This document shows, piece by piece, positions 53,571 to 64,000 of a stretch of DNA of 64,000 bases. Location of the stretch: the NCBI GenBank assembly GCA_966211815.1, contig CBIHOD010000013.1, positions 1-64,000 of the forward strand, in the 5' to 3' direction. This DNA is from JANPCX01 sp966211815 (GTDB lineage Bacteria > Pseudomonadota > Gammaproteobacteria > Burkholderiales > Burkholderiaceae_C). Made by a program: the position numbers and the translations under genes. The notes below the pieces were generated by a model that saw only the letters and a list, made by a program, of their open reading frames with translations, ran no database searches and was not told the origin of the DNA. Every line of letters begins with the position of its first letter. Positions within the stretch are counted from its first letter, which is position 1.

Positions 53571-54547
53571 CGTCCCAACTCCCGTGCTTCGGACTGATAG
53601 CGGTTGTAGACGGCCAGCGGCACCAGGATGAGCAGCACCATCACGATGGCCACGCTGGAGGCCATGGGCCAGTCGTTGTTGCTGAAGAATTCGTCCCAGA
53701 GCACGCGGCCGATCATCAGCGTCTGCGGCCCGCCGAGCAGCTCGGGGATCACGAATTCGCCGACGCAAGGGATGAAAACCAGCATCGACCCGGCGATGAT
53801 GCCGGCCTTGGACAGCGGCACCGTCACCCGCCAGAAGGCCACCGCCGGCGAGGCGCCGAGGTCGGAGGCCGCTTCGAGCAGGCGCAGGTCGAGCTTGGAC
53901 AGGTTGGCGAAAAGCGGCAGGATCATGAAGGGCAGGTAGGTGTAGACCATGCCCAGCACCAGCGAGAACGGCGTGTTCAGGTATTGGCCGGGCGCCGGGA
54001 TCAGACCGGCCGACGTCAGCAACTGGCCCACGCCGGTGGCGGTCAAGGCGTTGGCGACGAGCCCGCCTTCGCTGAGCAGCCCCTTCCAGGCGTACACGCG
54101 CAGCAGGAACGACGTCCAGAACGGCAGCATCACCATCATCAGCAGCGCCGGCTGGTTGGAGCGTTTGGCCCGCGCCATGAAATAGGCGAAGGGGTAGCCG
54201 ATGGCCAGGCAAATGGCCGTGGTGATGGCCGCGTATTTCAGGCTGGACAGGTAAGTGGCGAAATACAGCTCGTCCTCGAATAGGAACTGGTAGTTGCTGA
54301 GCTTCAGGCTGAGCTGCAGCACGCCTTCCTTCCAGGTGAGCAGGTCGTTGAAGACCACGCCTTCCATCTCCGAGACGCTGATGCGCAGGATGATGAGGAA
54401 GGGCGCTACGAAGAACAGCAGCAGCCAGAGGTAGGGCAGGCCGATGACCGCGGTGCGGCCGCGGAACCAGCGGGTGAGCAGGCCGGGCCGCGCCTCGGCC
54501 TGGCCGGCGTGGCGGGACGGGGCGCTTCTCATCGTCGTTGCTTCCAT
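53567..54547 (-). CDS. polyamine-type ABC transporter permease (PotB/PotH)
   Basis: 326 residues. Partner permease of the gene below. After a polar N-terminus it has GLPYLWLLLFFVAPFLIILRISVSE, typical of PotB/PotH, then GYPFAYFMARAKRSNQPALLMMVMLPFWTSFLLRVYAW and the EAA loop LLEAASDLGASPAVAFWRVTVPLS. VFIPCVGEFVIPELLGG follows, as in PotH. Starts at ATG 54547, seven bases after the ATPase gene ends, with ATG 54532 an alternative. Second gene of a three- or four-gene operon. Confidence 0.9.
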   Translation of the reverse strand: MEATTMRSAPSRHAGQAEARPGLLTRWFRGRTAVIGLPYLWLLLFFVAPFLIILRISVSEMEGVVFNDLLTWKEGVLQLSLKLSNYQFLFEDELYFATYLSSLKYAAITTAICLAIGYPFAYFMARAKRSNQPALLMMVMLPFWTSFLLRVYAWKGLLSEGGLVANALTATGVGQLLTSAGLIPAPGQYLNTPFSLVLGMVYTYLPFMILPLFANLSKLDLRLLEAASDLGASPAVAFWRVTVPLSKAGIIAGSMLVFIPCVGEFVIPELLGGPQTLMIGRVLWDEFFSNNDWPMASSVAIVMVLLILVPLAVYNRYQSEARELGR

Positions 54548-54554
54548 CGGCCGC

Positions 54555-55661
<1,107 letters not shown>

Positions 55662-56097
55662 TCAAAGGGGCTCATGGTGTTGCGGCGGGCACGCTCGTCG
55701 CTGGTCGCGACGAATTGAATGGGGCAGAAGTGTGCCAGCAATTTAAGCGCGGTCCGCCGGGCCATCGTTGCCGCGGTGTTTCGCTCGCAGCAGCCCCGGC
55801 TGCGGCGATTCGCGGCTTGAACAGACAGTCGGGCAGATGCCGACTTGGAATTTTCAGCATCAGCGAACAAGGTTTCTTAATGCGGAAATGAGCTTGCTGC
55901 AACGCCGCAAAATTTCCCATCACGGTAAATTGCTTTTCACATACGAAAATTAAATCAGTAACCTATTGATTCCATTGAATTTAAAAACATGTCTTCTATA
56001 AGACATAAGTCTTTTCAAGTTCTCTGCATGTCGTTATGCTGGACTGCAGCAATCTTCCCATCCCGGCTGTTCTCAGCATCAACTTAAGGAGGCTCTC
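55662..56097. other. AT-rich intergenic region upstream of aceA
   Basis: 436 bases between the divergent polyamine operon and isocitrate lyase. The right half (about 55850-56035) is markedly AT-rich and carries the GTCTT/AAGAC operator array. The left half is GC-rich with no gene. No small RNA or riboswitch recognised. Confidence 0.5.
55989..56013. promoter_or_regulatory. overlapping palindromes GTCTT-N4-AAGAC-N4-GTCTT before aceA
   Basis: ATGTCTTCTATAAGACAT (55989-56006) is a 7-bp inverted repeat with a 4-base spacer, and AAGACATAAGTCTT (56000-56013) is a second palindrome sharing its right arm. The half-sites are evenly spaced nine bases apart, about 90 bases before the aceA start. The layout suggests a cooperative dimer-binding site for an unknown regulator of the glyoxylate shunt. 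Confidence 0.55.
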
Positions 56098-57399
<1,302 letters not shown>

Positions 57400-57445
57400 T
57401 TTCGGGGCGGCCGCGCGCCGGCCGCCCCCACCCGAGAACTCCTTG

Positions 57446-57478
57446 GCCCACGGCGGTTCCACCTCCGTGGGCTTTTTT
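57446..57478 (+). terminator. Rho-independent terminator of aceA
   Basis: An 8-bp stem GCCCACGG/CCGTGGGC with an 11-base loop is followed by TTTTTT. A second GC hairpin (about 57402-57430) lies between it and the stop. Confidence 0.9.
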
Positions 57479-57552
57479 CGTCGGCCGCGCCAAGCGGGGT
57501 GGCCTGCCGTTTATGCTGCGCACCCCAAGAATCGAAGACGACGGCCGCGCCG

Positions 57553-58506
57553 ATGAGCACCGACCTTCTCAGCCCGCGGATGGCGGGCCTGCTGGCAAGA
57601 ATCCGCCGCGCGCAGCGCACGCCGTACCACGCGATGCCGGTGCGGGACGCGCGCCGGGCCTATGAATCCGGCGCGGAGGTGCTGGACCTGCCTCGGGCTC
57701 CGCTGGCGAGGGTGGAAGACCTCCGGGTGCCGGGCGGCGCCGGCGTGCCGCTTGCGGCGCGTCTTTATGCGGCCTCGGCCGAAAGGTTGCCCGCCTTGCT
57801 CTACCTGCACGGCGGCGGCTTCACCGTCGGGAGCCTCGAAACCCACGACAGCCTGTGCCGCCAGCTCGCCCTTCGCAGCGGCGCCGCGGTGCTGGCGCTG
57901 GACTACCGGCTGGCGCCCGAGCACCGGTTCCCGACCGCGTTCGACGACGCCTGGGCGGCCCTGCATTGGCTCTCGGCGCGCGGCGCGGCGGAACTGGGGC
58001 TGGACCCCGCCCGCCTGGCCGTGGGCGGCGACAGCGCCGGCGCCACCCTGGCCGCGGCGGCGGCCATCCAGGCCGCGCGTTCCAGGTTGGCGTTGCGGGC
58101 GCAACTGCTCATCACCCCGGGCACGACCGCCCATGCCGACACGCCTTCGCACCGGCGTTTCGCCGAAGGTTTCCTGCTCGACGCCGACACCATCGCCTGG
58201 TTCTTCGGCCACTACATCGATGCCGCCCAGCGGCGCGACTGGCGCTTCGCACCGCTGGAGGCGGACGACCTGGAGGGTGTGGCGCCCGCCGTCGTGCTGC
58301 TGGCCGAATGTGACCCGCTGGTGGACGAAGGGCTCGCCTATGCCGACAAGTTGCGCCTCGCCGCGGTGCCGGTCGAGCTGGAGCTGGTGCGCGGGGTCAC
58401 GCACGATTTCGTCAAGATGGGCCGGGCCTTGCCGGAAGCGGTGGTGGCGCAGGAATGGATCGGGCATTCGCTGAACCAAGCGCTGGCGCCGGCCCGGCCT
58501 GCTTGA
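57553..58506 (+). CDS. alpha/beta-hydrolase, HSL-type esterase
   Basis: 317 residues. Member of the hormone-sensitive-lipase (esterase family IV) group: the oxyanion-hole motif LYLHGGGFTVGSLETHD, DYRLAPEHRFPTAFDD, the nucleophile elbow GGDSAGATLAAA, the acid in AECDPLVDEG and the catalytic His in GVTHDF. It would hydrolyse short-chain esters; natural substrate unknown. The ATG at 57553 (MSTDLLSPRM) gives the usual family length. It follows the aceA terminator, so it is probably transcribed from its own promoter, and converges with the NRDE gene. Confidence 0.9.
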   Translation: MSTDLLSPRMAGLLARIRRAQRTPYHAMPVRDARRAYESGAEVLDLPRAPLARVEDLRVPGGAGVPLAARLYAASAERLPALLYLHGGGFTVGSLETHDSLCRQLALRSGAAVLALDYRLAPEHRFPTAFDDAWAALHWLSARGAAELGLDPARLAVGGDSAGATLAAAAAIQAARSRLALRAQLLITPGTTAHADTPSHRRFAEGFLLDADTIAWFFGHYIDAAQRRDWRFAPLEADDLEGVAPAVVLLAECDPLVDEGLAYADKLRLAAVPVELELVRGVTHDFVKMGRALPEAVVAQEWIGHSLNQALAPARPA

Positions 58507-58523
58507 AGCACGGGCCGGCGGAA

Positions 58524-59504
58524 TCAACCGCGCGGTCGGCCGGAGGGCGGCTTGAGCAGGCTACGCACGCGGGTCCGCTTGGGCGGCTGCATCTGCGGCA
58601 GGTCGGCCGCCCCATAGGTCGACGGCTGGGCCTCGGCTTGCGTTTCTGAAACGTCGCCGGCCTGAACTTCGGGTCCGGCGCCGCCAGCGTCCGATTCGTA
58701 ACGGGGCGGCCAGTGCGTCAATTGCGAACGCCGCAGCAAGGCCATGCCACCGGCCGCCGTGAAGGTGCGTTCGAACACATGGGTGACGGTCTGGCGCTTC
58801 AGCCTTTCGCTGATGACCAAGGTGGAGCAGCGGGTGCCGTACAAGCCGTCCGGCGTGCGGATGAAGGCGGCGGAGAGCTGTTTCTCGAGCTCCCGGGGCA
58901 CGCCGGTCGAGGGCAGCGACTCGTCGGCCGCTTCGGTGCGGTCCGCCAGCGCGGAGAACAACAGCAGGGCCAGCTCGTCGACATCGGCGGCCGCGCCGAT
59001 GGCCGCGGACAGTCGGGCCTTGAGCGTCTCCACTTTCGGCCATGGCGTGTCCAAGCTGGCGTTGGACAGGCCGTAAATGCCTTTTTCCAGGCGCCGGGGC
59101 AGGCCTTGCACGCTGTTGACCCAGAAACATTCGCCCATGCGGAAATCCGCTGCCACCAGGTTGAAGCCGTTGTGACCGCTCATGGCCACGCGCGCCCAGA
59201 AACGGTCGGGCCGCTCCCGCGCCGCCAGCCACTGCGGCACGATGAGGCCGCGGGAAGGGGCCGCGGGGTCGAAGCGCGCCGGGTCGCGCACGTTGGTCAG
59301 CATCGCCAGGCGGCCCTGGGCGGTCAGGCCCATCCAGGTGCCGCCGGCGGCCTGGTCACGTCCGCCGAGGATGGGGTGGCCCGCGCCTTCGGGCGTCCAC
59401 CAGGCCAGCCGCGCCGCCGGGCGCGCGAAGAACTCGTCGCGGTTCGCGGCGACCACCAGGGGGAAGCGCCGGTGCGCATCCAAAGCCAGGGCGAGCAGGC
59501 ACAT
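58524..59504 (-). CDS. NRDE-family (TANGO2-like) protein
   Basis: 326 residues. The N-terminal MCLLALALDAHRRFPLVVAANRDEFFARPA carries the name-giving NRDE motif right after the start Cys, then GGTWMGLTAQGRLAMLTNVRDP and GLSNASLDTPWPKV, the conserved core. The family is related to Ntn hydrolases and has been tied to heme or lipid handling in eukaryotes; the bacterial role is unsettled. The C-terminal 70 residues are Pro/Glu/Arg-rich and look disordered, a less common extension. It lies 15 bases downstream of the DUF4936 gene. Confidence 0.85.
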   Translation of the reverse strand: MCLLALALDAHRRFPLVVAANRDEFFARPAARLAWWTPEGAGHPILGGRDQAAGGTWMGLTAQGRLAMLTNVRDPARFDPAAPSRGLIVPQWLAARERPDRFWARVAMSGHNGFNLVAADFRMGECFWVNSVQGLPRRLEKGIYGLSNASLDTPWPKVETLKARLSAAIGAAADVDELALLLFSALADRTEAADESLPSTGVPRELEKQLSAAFIRTPDGLYGTRCSTLVISERLKRQTVTHVFERTFTAAGGMALLRRSQLTHWPPRYESDAGGAGPEVQAGDVSETQAEAQPSTYGAADLPQMQPPKRTRVRSLLKPPSGRPRG

Positions 59505-59519
59505 GGTCGGTTCGGCGCG

Positions 59520-59819
59520 TCAGGCGGGGCAGGGCAGGAAGACTTCCACGTGGCGCGGGCCGATGCCCAGCGGTGCGAGCCGCGCCGCGGCGGCTTCTGC
59601 GATCGAGGCCTCCATCGCCGCGCTCACCCCTTCGGATCCCGGGCAGGCGTAGGTTTCCATCCAGGTGTGCTGGCCGTCCTTCGCTTCGGGGCGGCGCAGG
59701 CACCTCGCCTGCAGGCCGGGCCACGCCCCGCGCAAGGCATGCTGCATCGCCGCCAGTTCGGTCGTGAGGTGGGCGCCGCGGTCGTCGGGGGCGCGGAAAT
59801 AAATGAAAAGTTCACGCAT
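59520..59819 (-). CDS. DUF4936 family protein
   Basis: 99 residues: MRELFIYFRAPDDRGAHLTTELAAMQHAL, then QARCLRRPE, HTWMETYACP and the end GPRHVEVFLPCPA. This matches the small DUF4936 family of betaproteobacteria, whose function is unknown; the pattern of strands and helices suggests a ferredoxin-like fold. It is flanked on the same strand by YgfZ and NRDE genes, a grouping repeated in many Burkholderiales, so the three probably form one transcript. Confidence 0.85.
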   Translation of the reverse strand: MRELFIYFRAPDDRGAHLTTELAAMQHALRGAWPGLQARCLRRPEAKDGQHTWMETYACPGSEGVSAAMEASIAEAAAARLAPLGIGPRHVEVFLPCPA

Positions 59820-59880
59820 GGCCGAGATGGCAATGGAAAGGGAAGGGCGCGGCTCCCGCTTGAGGGGGACGCCGGCGGGT

Positions 59881-60858
59881 TCAGGGGGTGGCGGCCGGCG
59901 CTTCGACCGGCACCTCGTAGGGCATCGGCAGTTCGGCCAGCACCGGGCCTTGCGCCGAACCCAGGCGCAACTCGCCGGAGTCCCGCGCGGCGAGTTTCAC
60001 CTCCGCCAGCAGCACCTGGCCCGGTCCATCGGGTCGCGGTGCGCTGTTGACCACCATCCCGGCGGGCTGCCCGGGGTCGCCGCTGTGGAAGACCTCATCG
60101 CCCGCGGCGGCCGGGGACGGCGCCTGGAACAGGAACATGCGCCGCTTGGCCGTGCCCCGGTACTGGCTGCGCGCCACGACCTCCTGGCCCGGGTAGCAGC
60201 CTTTCTGGAAGTTCACGCCACCGATCAATTCATAGTTCAGCATCTGCGGCACGAAACGGTCGGCGGTGGCGGCTTCGATGACGGGCAGCGCGGCCTGGAC
60301 TTCCAGCGCGCGCCAGGCGTCCAGGCCCAGGAGGGATCCGGTGGCCTGCGGCGGTGCATCGCCCGGCCCCGCGCCGATCCACACGGCGCGCGGCTGGTCC
60401 AGGGCGCCAGGAAGGCGCAGCAACGCGGCGCCGGACGCGCCAGCGGCGGATGGCCCTGCGGAAATCCTCATCTGCCAGGGCGCCAGTCCTTCCGCTTCGG
60501 CCGCTGCGGCCGGGCCCATCAAGCCCCAGAGCGGCCGATCGGCGGTGGCGTCGCCGAGCTTGCACTTGGCGCGCAGAACGAACATCGACAGGCGCTTGAC
60601 CGTGGCCGCGAGCACGCTGGCGTCGCAGGCCAGCAGCACATCCTCCGGACCGTCGCGCCAGACGATGAAGCTGGCCAGCAGCCTGCCTTTGGCGGAGCAA
60701 TAACCCGCAAGCCTCGCCTGGCCGGCGGCCAGGTGGACCACGTCGTTGGTGAGCTGGCCGTGCAGGAAGGAAGCGGCGTCGGCGCCCTGGGCCCGTATCA
60801 ATCCCCAATGGGACAAACGGACGGCGCCATCGAAGGCGGCATCGTGAAGCATCGTCAT
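59881..60858 (-). CDS. ygfZ: YgfZ/GcvT-like iron-sulfur assembly protein
   Basis: 325 residues. It has the folate-binding GcvT-like fold of YgfZ/COG0354, needed for repair or assembly of some Fe-S enzymes. The signature KGCYPGQEVVARSQYRG with the key Cys is present, with GADAASFLHGQLTNDV and SAKGRLLASFIVWR at the N-terminus. Folate acts as cofactor in the E. coli protein. The ATG at 60858 (MTMLHD) is chosen, ATG 60852 being close; neither has a strong ribosome binding site. Divergent from mltG, as in many betaproteobacteria. Confidence 0.9.
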   Translation of the reverse strand: MTMLHDAAFDGAVRLSHWGLIRAQGADAASFLHGQLTNDVVHLAAGQARLAGYCSAKGRLLASFIVWRDGPEDVLLACDASVLAATVKRLSMFVLRAKCKLGDATADRPLWGLMGPAAAAEAEGLAPWQMRISAGPSAAGASGAALLRLPGALDQPRAVWIGAGPGDAPPQATGSLLGLDAWRALEVQAALPVIEAATADRFVPQMLNYELIGGVNFQKGCYPGQEVVARSQYRGTAKRRMFLFQAPSPAAAGDEVFHSGDPGQPAGMVVNSAPRPDGPGQVLLAEVKLAARDSGELRLGSAQGPVLAELPMPYEVPVEAPAATP

Positions 60859-61096
60859 GCACTCATTATGGGGGGCTTGACTTTCCCCCTGCGGGGGCTG
60901 CCGTATCATGCCCGGCCCCCAGGGCCCGTAGACCGTCGAAAGAAGCCCGAGTGACGCCACGAAACCCCGCCATCCCAGCAAGAAGCGCTGCCGTGGATCC
61001 TGCCGCGGTGCGCTTTGCAACGCACGGTGCCGGCCGCCTTCGAGCCGCCGCCATGCCCGCCGTCCGCTCGCTCCACCCATCCACCGGAGTGCCGCG

Positions 61097-62089
61097 ATGA
61101 AAACCCTGCGCCGGCTTGTGCTGGCGGTGCTGCTGCTCGGCGCCGCCGCCGGGGCGGCGGTGGCGTTTTGGCTGAACAGGCCGATGTCGTTGCGCGCCGG
61201 CGTGGTGGAGCTGTCGATCGAGCTCGGCGCCACGCCTAGGGAGATCGCCAACGCCTGGGTCCAAGCGGGTGTCCAAGAACCCGCGCTGCTGCTGTACGAA
61301 TGGTTCCGCTGGTCGGGCCAGGCGAGGAAGATCCGCGCGGGCAGCTACGAGATCAAGGCCGGGACCACGCCGCGCATGCTGCTGGCCAAGATGGTGCAGG
61401 GCGATGAAAGCCAGGCCACCGTGCGCCTGATCGAAGGTTGGACGCTGAGGCAGTTCCGCGCCGAACTCGCCAAGGCGGACAGGCTGCAGCCGACCACGGC
61501 CGGCTGGAGCGACGCCCAGATCATGGAAGCGCTGGGCGTGCCGGGACAGCCGGCCGAAGGCGCTTTCTTCCCCGACACCTACGCGTACAGCAAGGGCAGC
61601 GCCGACATCGATGTGCTCAGGCGCGCCCACCGGGCGATGGCGGCCAGGCTGGACGCCGCCTGGGCCCAGCGGGCGCCCGACCTGCCCCTGGCCACCCCGC
61701 AGCAAGCGCTGGTGCTGGCTTCGATCGTCGAAAAGGAGACCGGCGTGCCGCAGGACCGCGGCAAAGTCGCCGCGGTGTTCGTCAACCGCCTGCGCAGCGG
61801 CATGATGCTGCAGACCGACCCGACGGTGATTTACGGCCTGGGCGCGGCTTTCGACGGCAACCTGCGCAAGCGCGACCTGCTGGCGGACACGCCCTACAAC
61901 ACCTACACCCGCGCCGGCCTGCCGCCCACGCCGATCGCGATGCCGGGCAAGGCCTCCCTCCTGGCCGCGGTGCGGCCCGACCCGAGCCGCGCGCTGTACT
62001 TCGTGGCGCGCGGCGACGGCAGCAGCGAATTCAGCGACAACCTCGCCGCGCATAATCGCGCCGTCAACAAATACCAACGCGGAAAGTGA
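61097..62089 (+). CDS. mltG: endolytic murein transglycosylase MltG
   Basis: 330 residues. One N-terminal membrane helix (LVLAVLLLGAAAGAAVAFWL) anchors a periplasmic YceG-like domain with LGATPREIANAWVQAGV, SYEIKAGTTPRMLLAKMVQG, GAFFPDTYAYSKGS and the catalytic LASIVEKETGVPQDRGKVAAVF, then LQTDPTVIYGLG and YNTYTRAGLPPTPI. It cuts nascent glycan strands and so sets their length. First gene of the mltG-tmk-holB-pilZ cluster. RBS before the ATG is weak. Confidence 0.95.
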   Translation: MKTLRRLVLAVLLLGAAAGAAVAFWLNRPMSLRAGVVELSIELGATPREIANAWVQAGVQEPALLLYEWFRWSGQARKIRAGSYEIKAGTTPRMLLAKMVQGDESQATVRLIEGWTLRQFRAELAKADRLQPTTAGWSDAQIMEALGVPGQPAEGAFFPDTYAYSKGSADIDVLRRAHRAMAARLDAAWAQRAPDLPLATPQQALVLASIVEKETGVPQDRGKVAAVFVNRLRSGMMLQTDPTVIYGLGAAFDGNLRKRDLLADTPYNTYTRAGLPPTPIAMPGKASLLAAVRPDPSRALYFVARGDGSSEFSDNLAAHNRAVNKYQRGK

Positions 62090-62095
62090 CTCGCC

Positions 62096-62707
62096 TTGCC
62101 GGGAAAATTCATCACCTTTGAAGGCATCGACGGGGCGGGGAAATCCACCCACATCGAGGCTTTGGCGCAGCGGCTGCGCGCCAGGGGCGGACAGGTCGTG
62201 GTGACGCGCGAGCCCGGCGGCACGGCGCTGGCCGAGCAGGTGCGCACGCTGGTGTTGAACCAGGCCATGGACGCGCTCACCGAAGCGCTGCTGGTCTTCG
62301 CCGCCCGGCGCGACCACCTGCAGGCCGTCATCGAACCCGCCCTGGCGCGCGGCGACACCGTGCTGTGCGACCGGTTCTCCGACGCCACTTTCGCCTACCA
62401 GGGCGGCGGCCGTGGCCTGGACTGGCAGGCGTTGCTGCAACTGGAGCATTCGGTGCAGGGCGACCGCCAACCCGACCTGACCCTTTGGTTCGACGTGCCC
62501 GCCGCGGTGGCCGAGCAGCGGCGCGCCGCCGCCCGCGCGCCCGACCGCTTCGAAGGCCTCGACCTGGCTTTCTTCGAGCGGGTCCGCCAAGGTTATGCGC
62601 GCCGCATGGCCGAGGCGCCGCGGCGCTTCGCCCGGCTGGACGCCGACGTCCCGGTGCCCCGGGTCTGGGAACAAGTGGAGCGAGCGCTGGAGTCGCGCGG
62701 ATGGTGA
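62096..62707 (+). CDS. tmk: thymidylate kinase
   Basis: 203 residues. It phosphorylates dTMP to dTDP. Seen: P-loop FEGIDGAGKSTHIEAL, TREPGGTALAEQVR, ARRDHLQAVIEPAL, DRFSDATFAYQGGGRGLDW and the LID region with RRAAARAPDRFEGLD. The start is a TTG at 62096, six bases after the mltG stop, with GGAAAG overlapping that stop; no ATG exists near the conserved start. holB overlaps its last seven bases, so the three genes are translationally coupled. Confidence 0.95.
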   Translation: MPGKFITFEGIDGAGKSTHIEALAQRLRARGGQVVVTREPGGTALAEQVRTLVLNQAMDALTEALLVFAARRDHLQAVIEPALARGDTVLCDRFSDATFAYQGGGRGLDWQALLQLEHSVQGDRQPDLTLWFDVPAAVAEQRRAAARAPDRFEGLDLAFFERVRQGYARRMAEAPRRFARLDADVPVPRVWEQVERALESRGW

Positions 62708-63804
62708 CGGACGCCGCCGGCCCAGCGGCAGAAGGAAGCCTGCACCCCTGGCTCGGCGATTCGCTGCGCCTGCTCCTCCAATCCGCCAAGGGCCATCACG
62801 CCTTGTTGCTGCAAGGGCCGCCGGGCATCGGCCAATTCGAGCTGGCCATCGCGGCGGCGCAGGCCTGGCTTTGCGAGCAGGACGACAGCCAGGGCCGGAC
62901 CGCGGGCGGCCACGCCATGGCGTGCGGCGTTTGCGCCGGTTGCCGGTTGTTCGGCGCCAAAACCCATCCCGACCTGCTGGTCATGGTGCCCGAGGCGCTG
63001 CGCGAAGAACTGGGTTGGGCCGGCGACGACGGCGAAGAGGGCAAGTCCGCCGGCGCCAAACCGAGCAAAGACATCAAGGTGGAGGCGGTGCGCCAAGCGG
63101 TGGTTTTCGCCCAGACCACGTCGGCCCGCGGCCGGGCCAAGGTGCTGGTGGTCCATCCCGCCGAACGCATGAACGCGGTCGCCGCCAACGCCCTGCTCAA
63201 GACGCTGGAAGAACCGCCCGGGCAGGCGCGTTTCCTCATCTGCAGTTCCGCGCCAGACGCCTTGCTACCCACCATCCGCAGCCGCTGCAGGGCGTTCGCC
63301 TTGCAAGTCCCTTCCACCGGCGACGCCAGCGCTTGGCTGGCCCGGCAGGGCGTCTCCGACCCCGAAATCCTGCTGGCGGCGGCCGGCGGGCAGCCGCAAG
63401 ACGCGCTGGCGTGGCACGGGGAGGGCGTCACCGCGCAGAACTGGATGGCGCTGCCGAAGCAGCTCCGGCAGGGGCAGGGCGCCGCGCTGGCGCAATGGCC
63501 GCTGGGCCGCATCGTCGAAACCATGCAGAAGGTGTGCCATGACGCGATGCGCCTGGCCGTCGGCGCCGAGCCACGCTATTTCCCGCCGGCGGCCTGGCCG
63601 GCGAAGGCCGACTTCGACTTGACCTCGCTCACGCGCTGGGCCCGGGCCCTGCAGGCCGAAGCCCGCCACGCCGAGCACCCCTGGAGCCAGCCATTGGCGG
63701 TGCAAGCCTTGGTCAACGCCGCGGCCTCGGCCCTGGCGCCCGCCGACGGTCCGCCTGCGCGCGCCGCGAGGCCCTCATCGCCCGCCGCCGCGGGCCATCG
63801 TTAG
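62701..63804 (+). CDS. holB: DNA polymerase III delta' subunit
   Basis: 367 residues. Clamp-loader subunit of the replicase. Seen: HHALLLQGPPGIGQFELA (P-loop position, with Gln where the Walker Lys would be, as delta' is not an active ATPase), a zinc-ribbon piece CGVCAGCRLFGAKTHPD, VRQAVVFAQTTSARGRAKVLVVHPAERMN, AANALLKTLEEPP and RSRCRAF, the SRC-type arginine finger. The ATG at 62701 overlaps the tmk stop. Identity is firm from motifs and neighbours. Confidence 0.92.
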   Translation: MVTDAAGPAAEGSLHPWLGDSLRLLLQSAKGHHALLLQGPPGIGQFELAIAAAQAWLCEQDDSQGRTAGGHAMACGVCAGCRLFGAKTHPDLLVMVPEALREELGWAGDDGEEGKSAGAKPSKDIKVEAVRQAVVFAQTTSARGRAKVLVVHPAERMNAVAANALLKTLEEPPGQARFLICSSAPDALLPTIRSRCRAFALQVPSTGDASAWLARQGVSDPEILLAAAGGQPQDALAWHGEGVTAQNWMALPKQLRQGQGAALAQWPLGRIVETMQKVCHDAMRLAVGAEPRYFPPAAWPAKADFDLTSLTRWARALQAEARHAEHPWSQPLAVQALVNAAASALAPADGPPARAARPSSPAAAGHR

Positions 63805-63817
63805 TTAAACTGCGGCG

Positions 63818-64000
63818 ATGAGCGACGTACCCCTGCGCACCAACCTGACGGCCATGAACCCGGCCGGCACCGCCAACAACGCACCCACCGGCGCACGCCC
63901 GAGCGTGATCCAGCTGGTGTTCCGCGAGAAGGGGGCGCTCTACGCGGCTTACATCCCGCTTCTCAGCGACGGCGGCCTGTTCGTGCCGACGACCCGCGAG
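63818..64000 (+). CDS. pilZ: PilZ-domain protein (type IV pilus PilZ), partial
   Basis: The first 61 codons of a gene cut by the right edge. The start ATG (63818) is 13 bases after the holB stop. The sequence RPSVIQLVFREKGALYAAYIPLLSDGGLFVPTTRE matches PilZ of type IV pilus biogenesis, which regulates pilus assembly with PilB/FimX and in its prototype does not bind cyclic di-GMP. The mltG-tmk-holB-pilZ order supports the call. Confidence 0.9.
   Translation, partial: MSDVPLRTNLTAMNPAGTANNAPTGARPSVIQLVFREKGALYAAYIPLLSDGGLFVPTTRE

Noticed and set aside
62810..62850. Damaged Walker A motif in HolB as a sign of a pseudogene
   Set aside because: The delta' subunit does not need an active P-loop, and the rest of the gene is intact.

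Overview
The window is GC-rich, compactly coded DNA from a betaproteobacterium, most likely order Burkholderiales, family Comamonadaceae or a close relative. Several things point there: the mltG-tmk-holB-pilZ cluster, a Bug-type tricarboxylate binding protein, a PEP-CTERM surface protein, a small Trp-rich membrane protein beside a cytochrome c, the tsaE-amiC / queG head-to-head pair, and dispersed TTCGACAGGCTCAG palindromes. This placement comes from gene content and order as read here; no database search was run. The window is ordinary chromosome: no phage, plasmid or integrative element is visible, and the only mobile-type DNA is two short MITE-like elements and several repeat blocks.

Layout. 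1-9948 is an envelope and surface block: a partial Ala/Pro-linker lipoprotein, an AI-2E-type permease, a GNAT-like protein, the lysophospholipid flippase LplT, a zinc-ribbon membrane protein, a YddA-type ABC exporter, a small monooxygenase-fold protein, a MarR-type regulator and a lipoprotein GH16 glucanase, with a palindromic operator candidate between the last two. 10129-14990 holds N-formylglutamate amidohydrolase in an operon with an ABC binding protein, a divergent LysR regulator and a peptide-type binding protein. 15113-22428 holds a 1670-residue kinase-AAA-GAF-GGDEF signalling protein, a secreted unknown and a TPR/OmpA lipoprotein. 22466-31499 holds RluF, MutL, a second GNAT-like paralogue in an operon with a JmjC/cupin-like protein, a 67-residue unknown, a binding protein, DedA and an HD-GYP response regulator. 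31538-41548 holds repeats, AmiC-TsaE, QueG, a Bug protein, a MITE, XerD, a binding protein, class I fumarase, an HPF-like factor and a YqhA-family protein. 41753-50509 holds acetyl-CoA synthetase followed by a 134-bp triplication, a second MITE, fused PabB-PabC, cytochrome c, a PEP-CTERM protein, Lgt and DnaQ. 50572-64000 holds tRNA-Val(CAC), DusA, a DMT transporter, polyamine ABC genes, isocitrate lyase, an esterase, NRDE, DUF4936 and YgfZ proteins, then mltG-tmk-holB-pilZ.

Functional links. Acetyl-CoA synthetase, isocitrate lyase and fumarase together support growth on acetate through the glyoxylate shunt. Opposed second-messenger enzymes are encoded here: a diguanylate cyclase (the giant kinase hybrid), an HD-GYP phosphodiesterase and a PilZ-family protein. 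Five periplasmic binding proteins stand without their permeases, while the polyamine permease/ATPase genes stand without their binding protein.

The least explained parts are the JmjC-like/GNAT-like operon with its dispersed paralogue, the kinase-cyclase hybrid, the operator arrays before the GH16 and isocitrate lyase genes, the triplicated acs 3' end, and two MITEs that share a core but not their ends. I did not find a defence system, CRISPR array or clear biosynthetic cluster.
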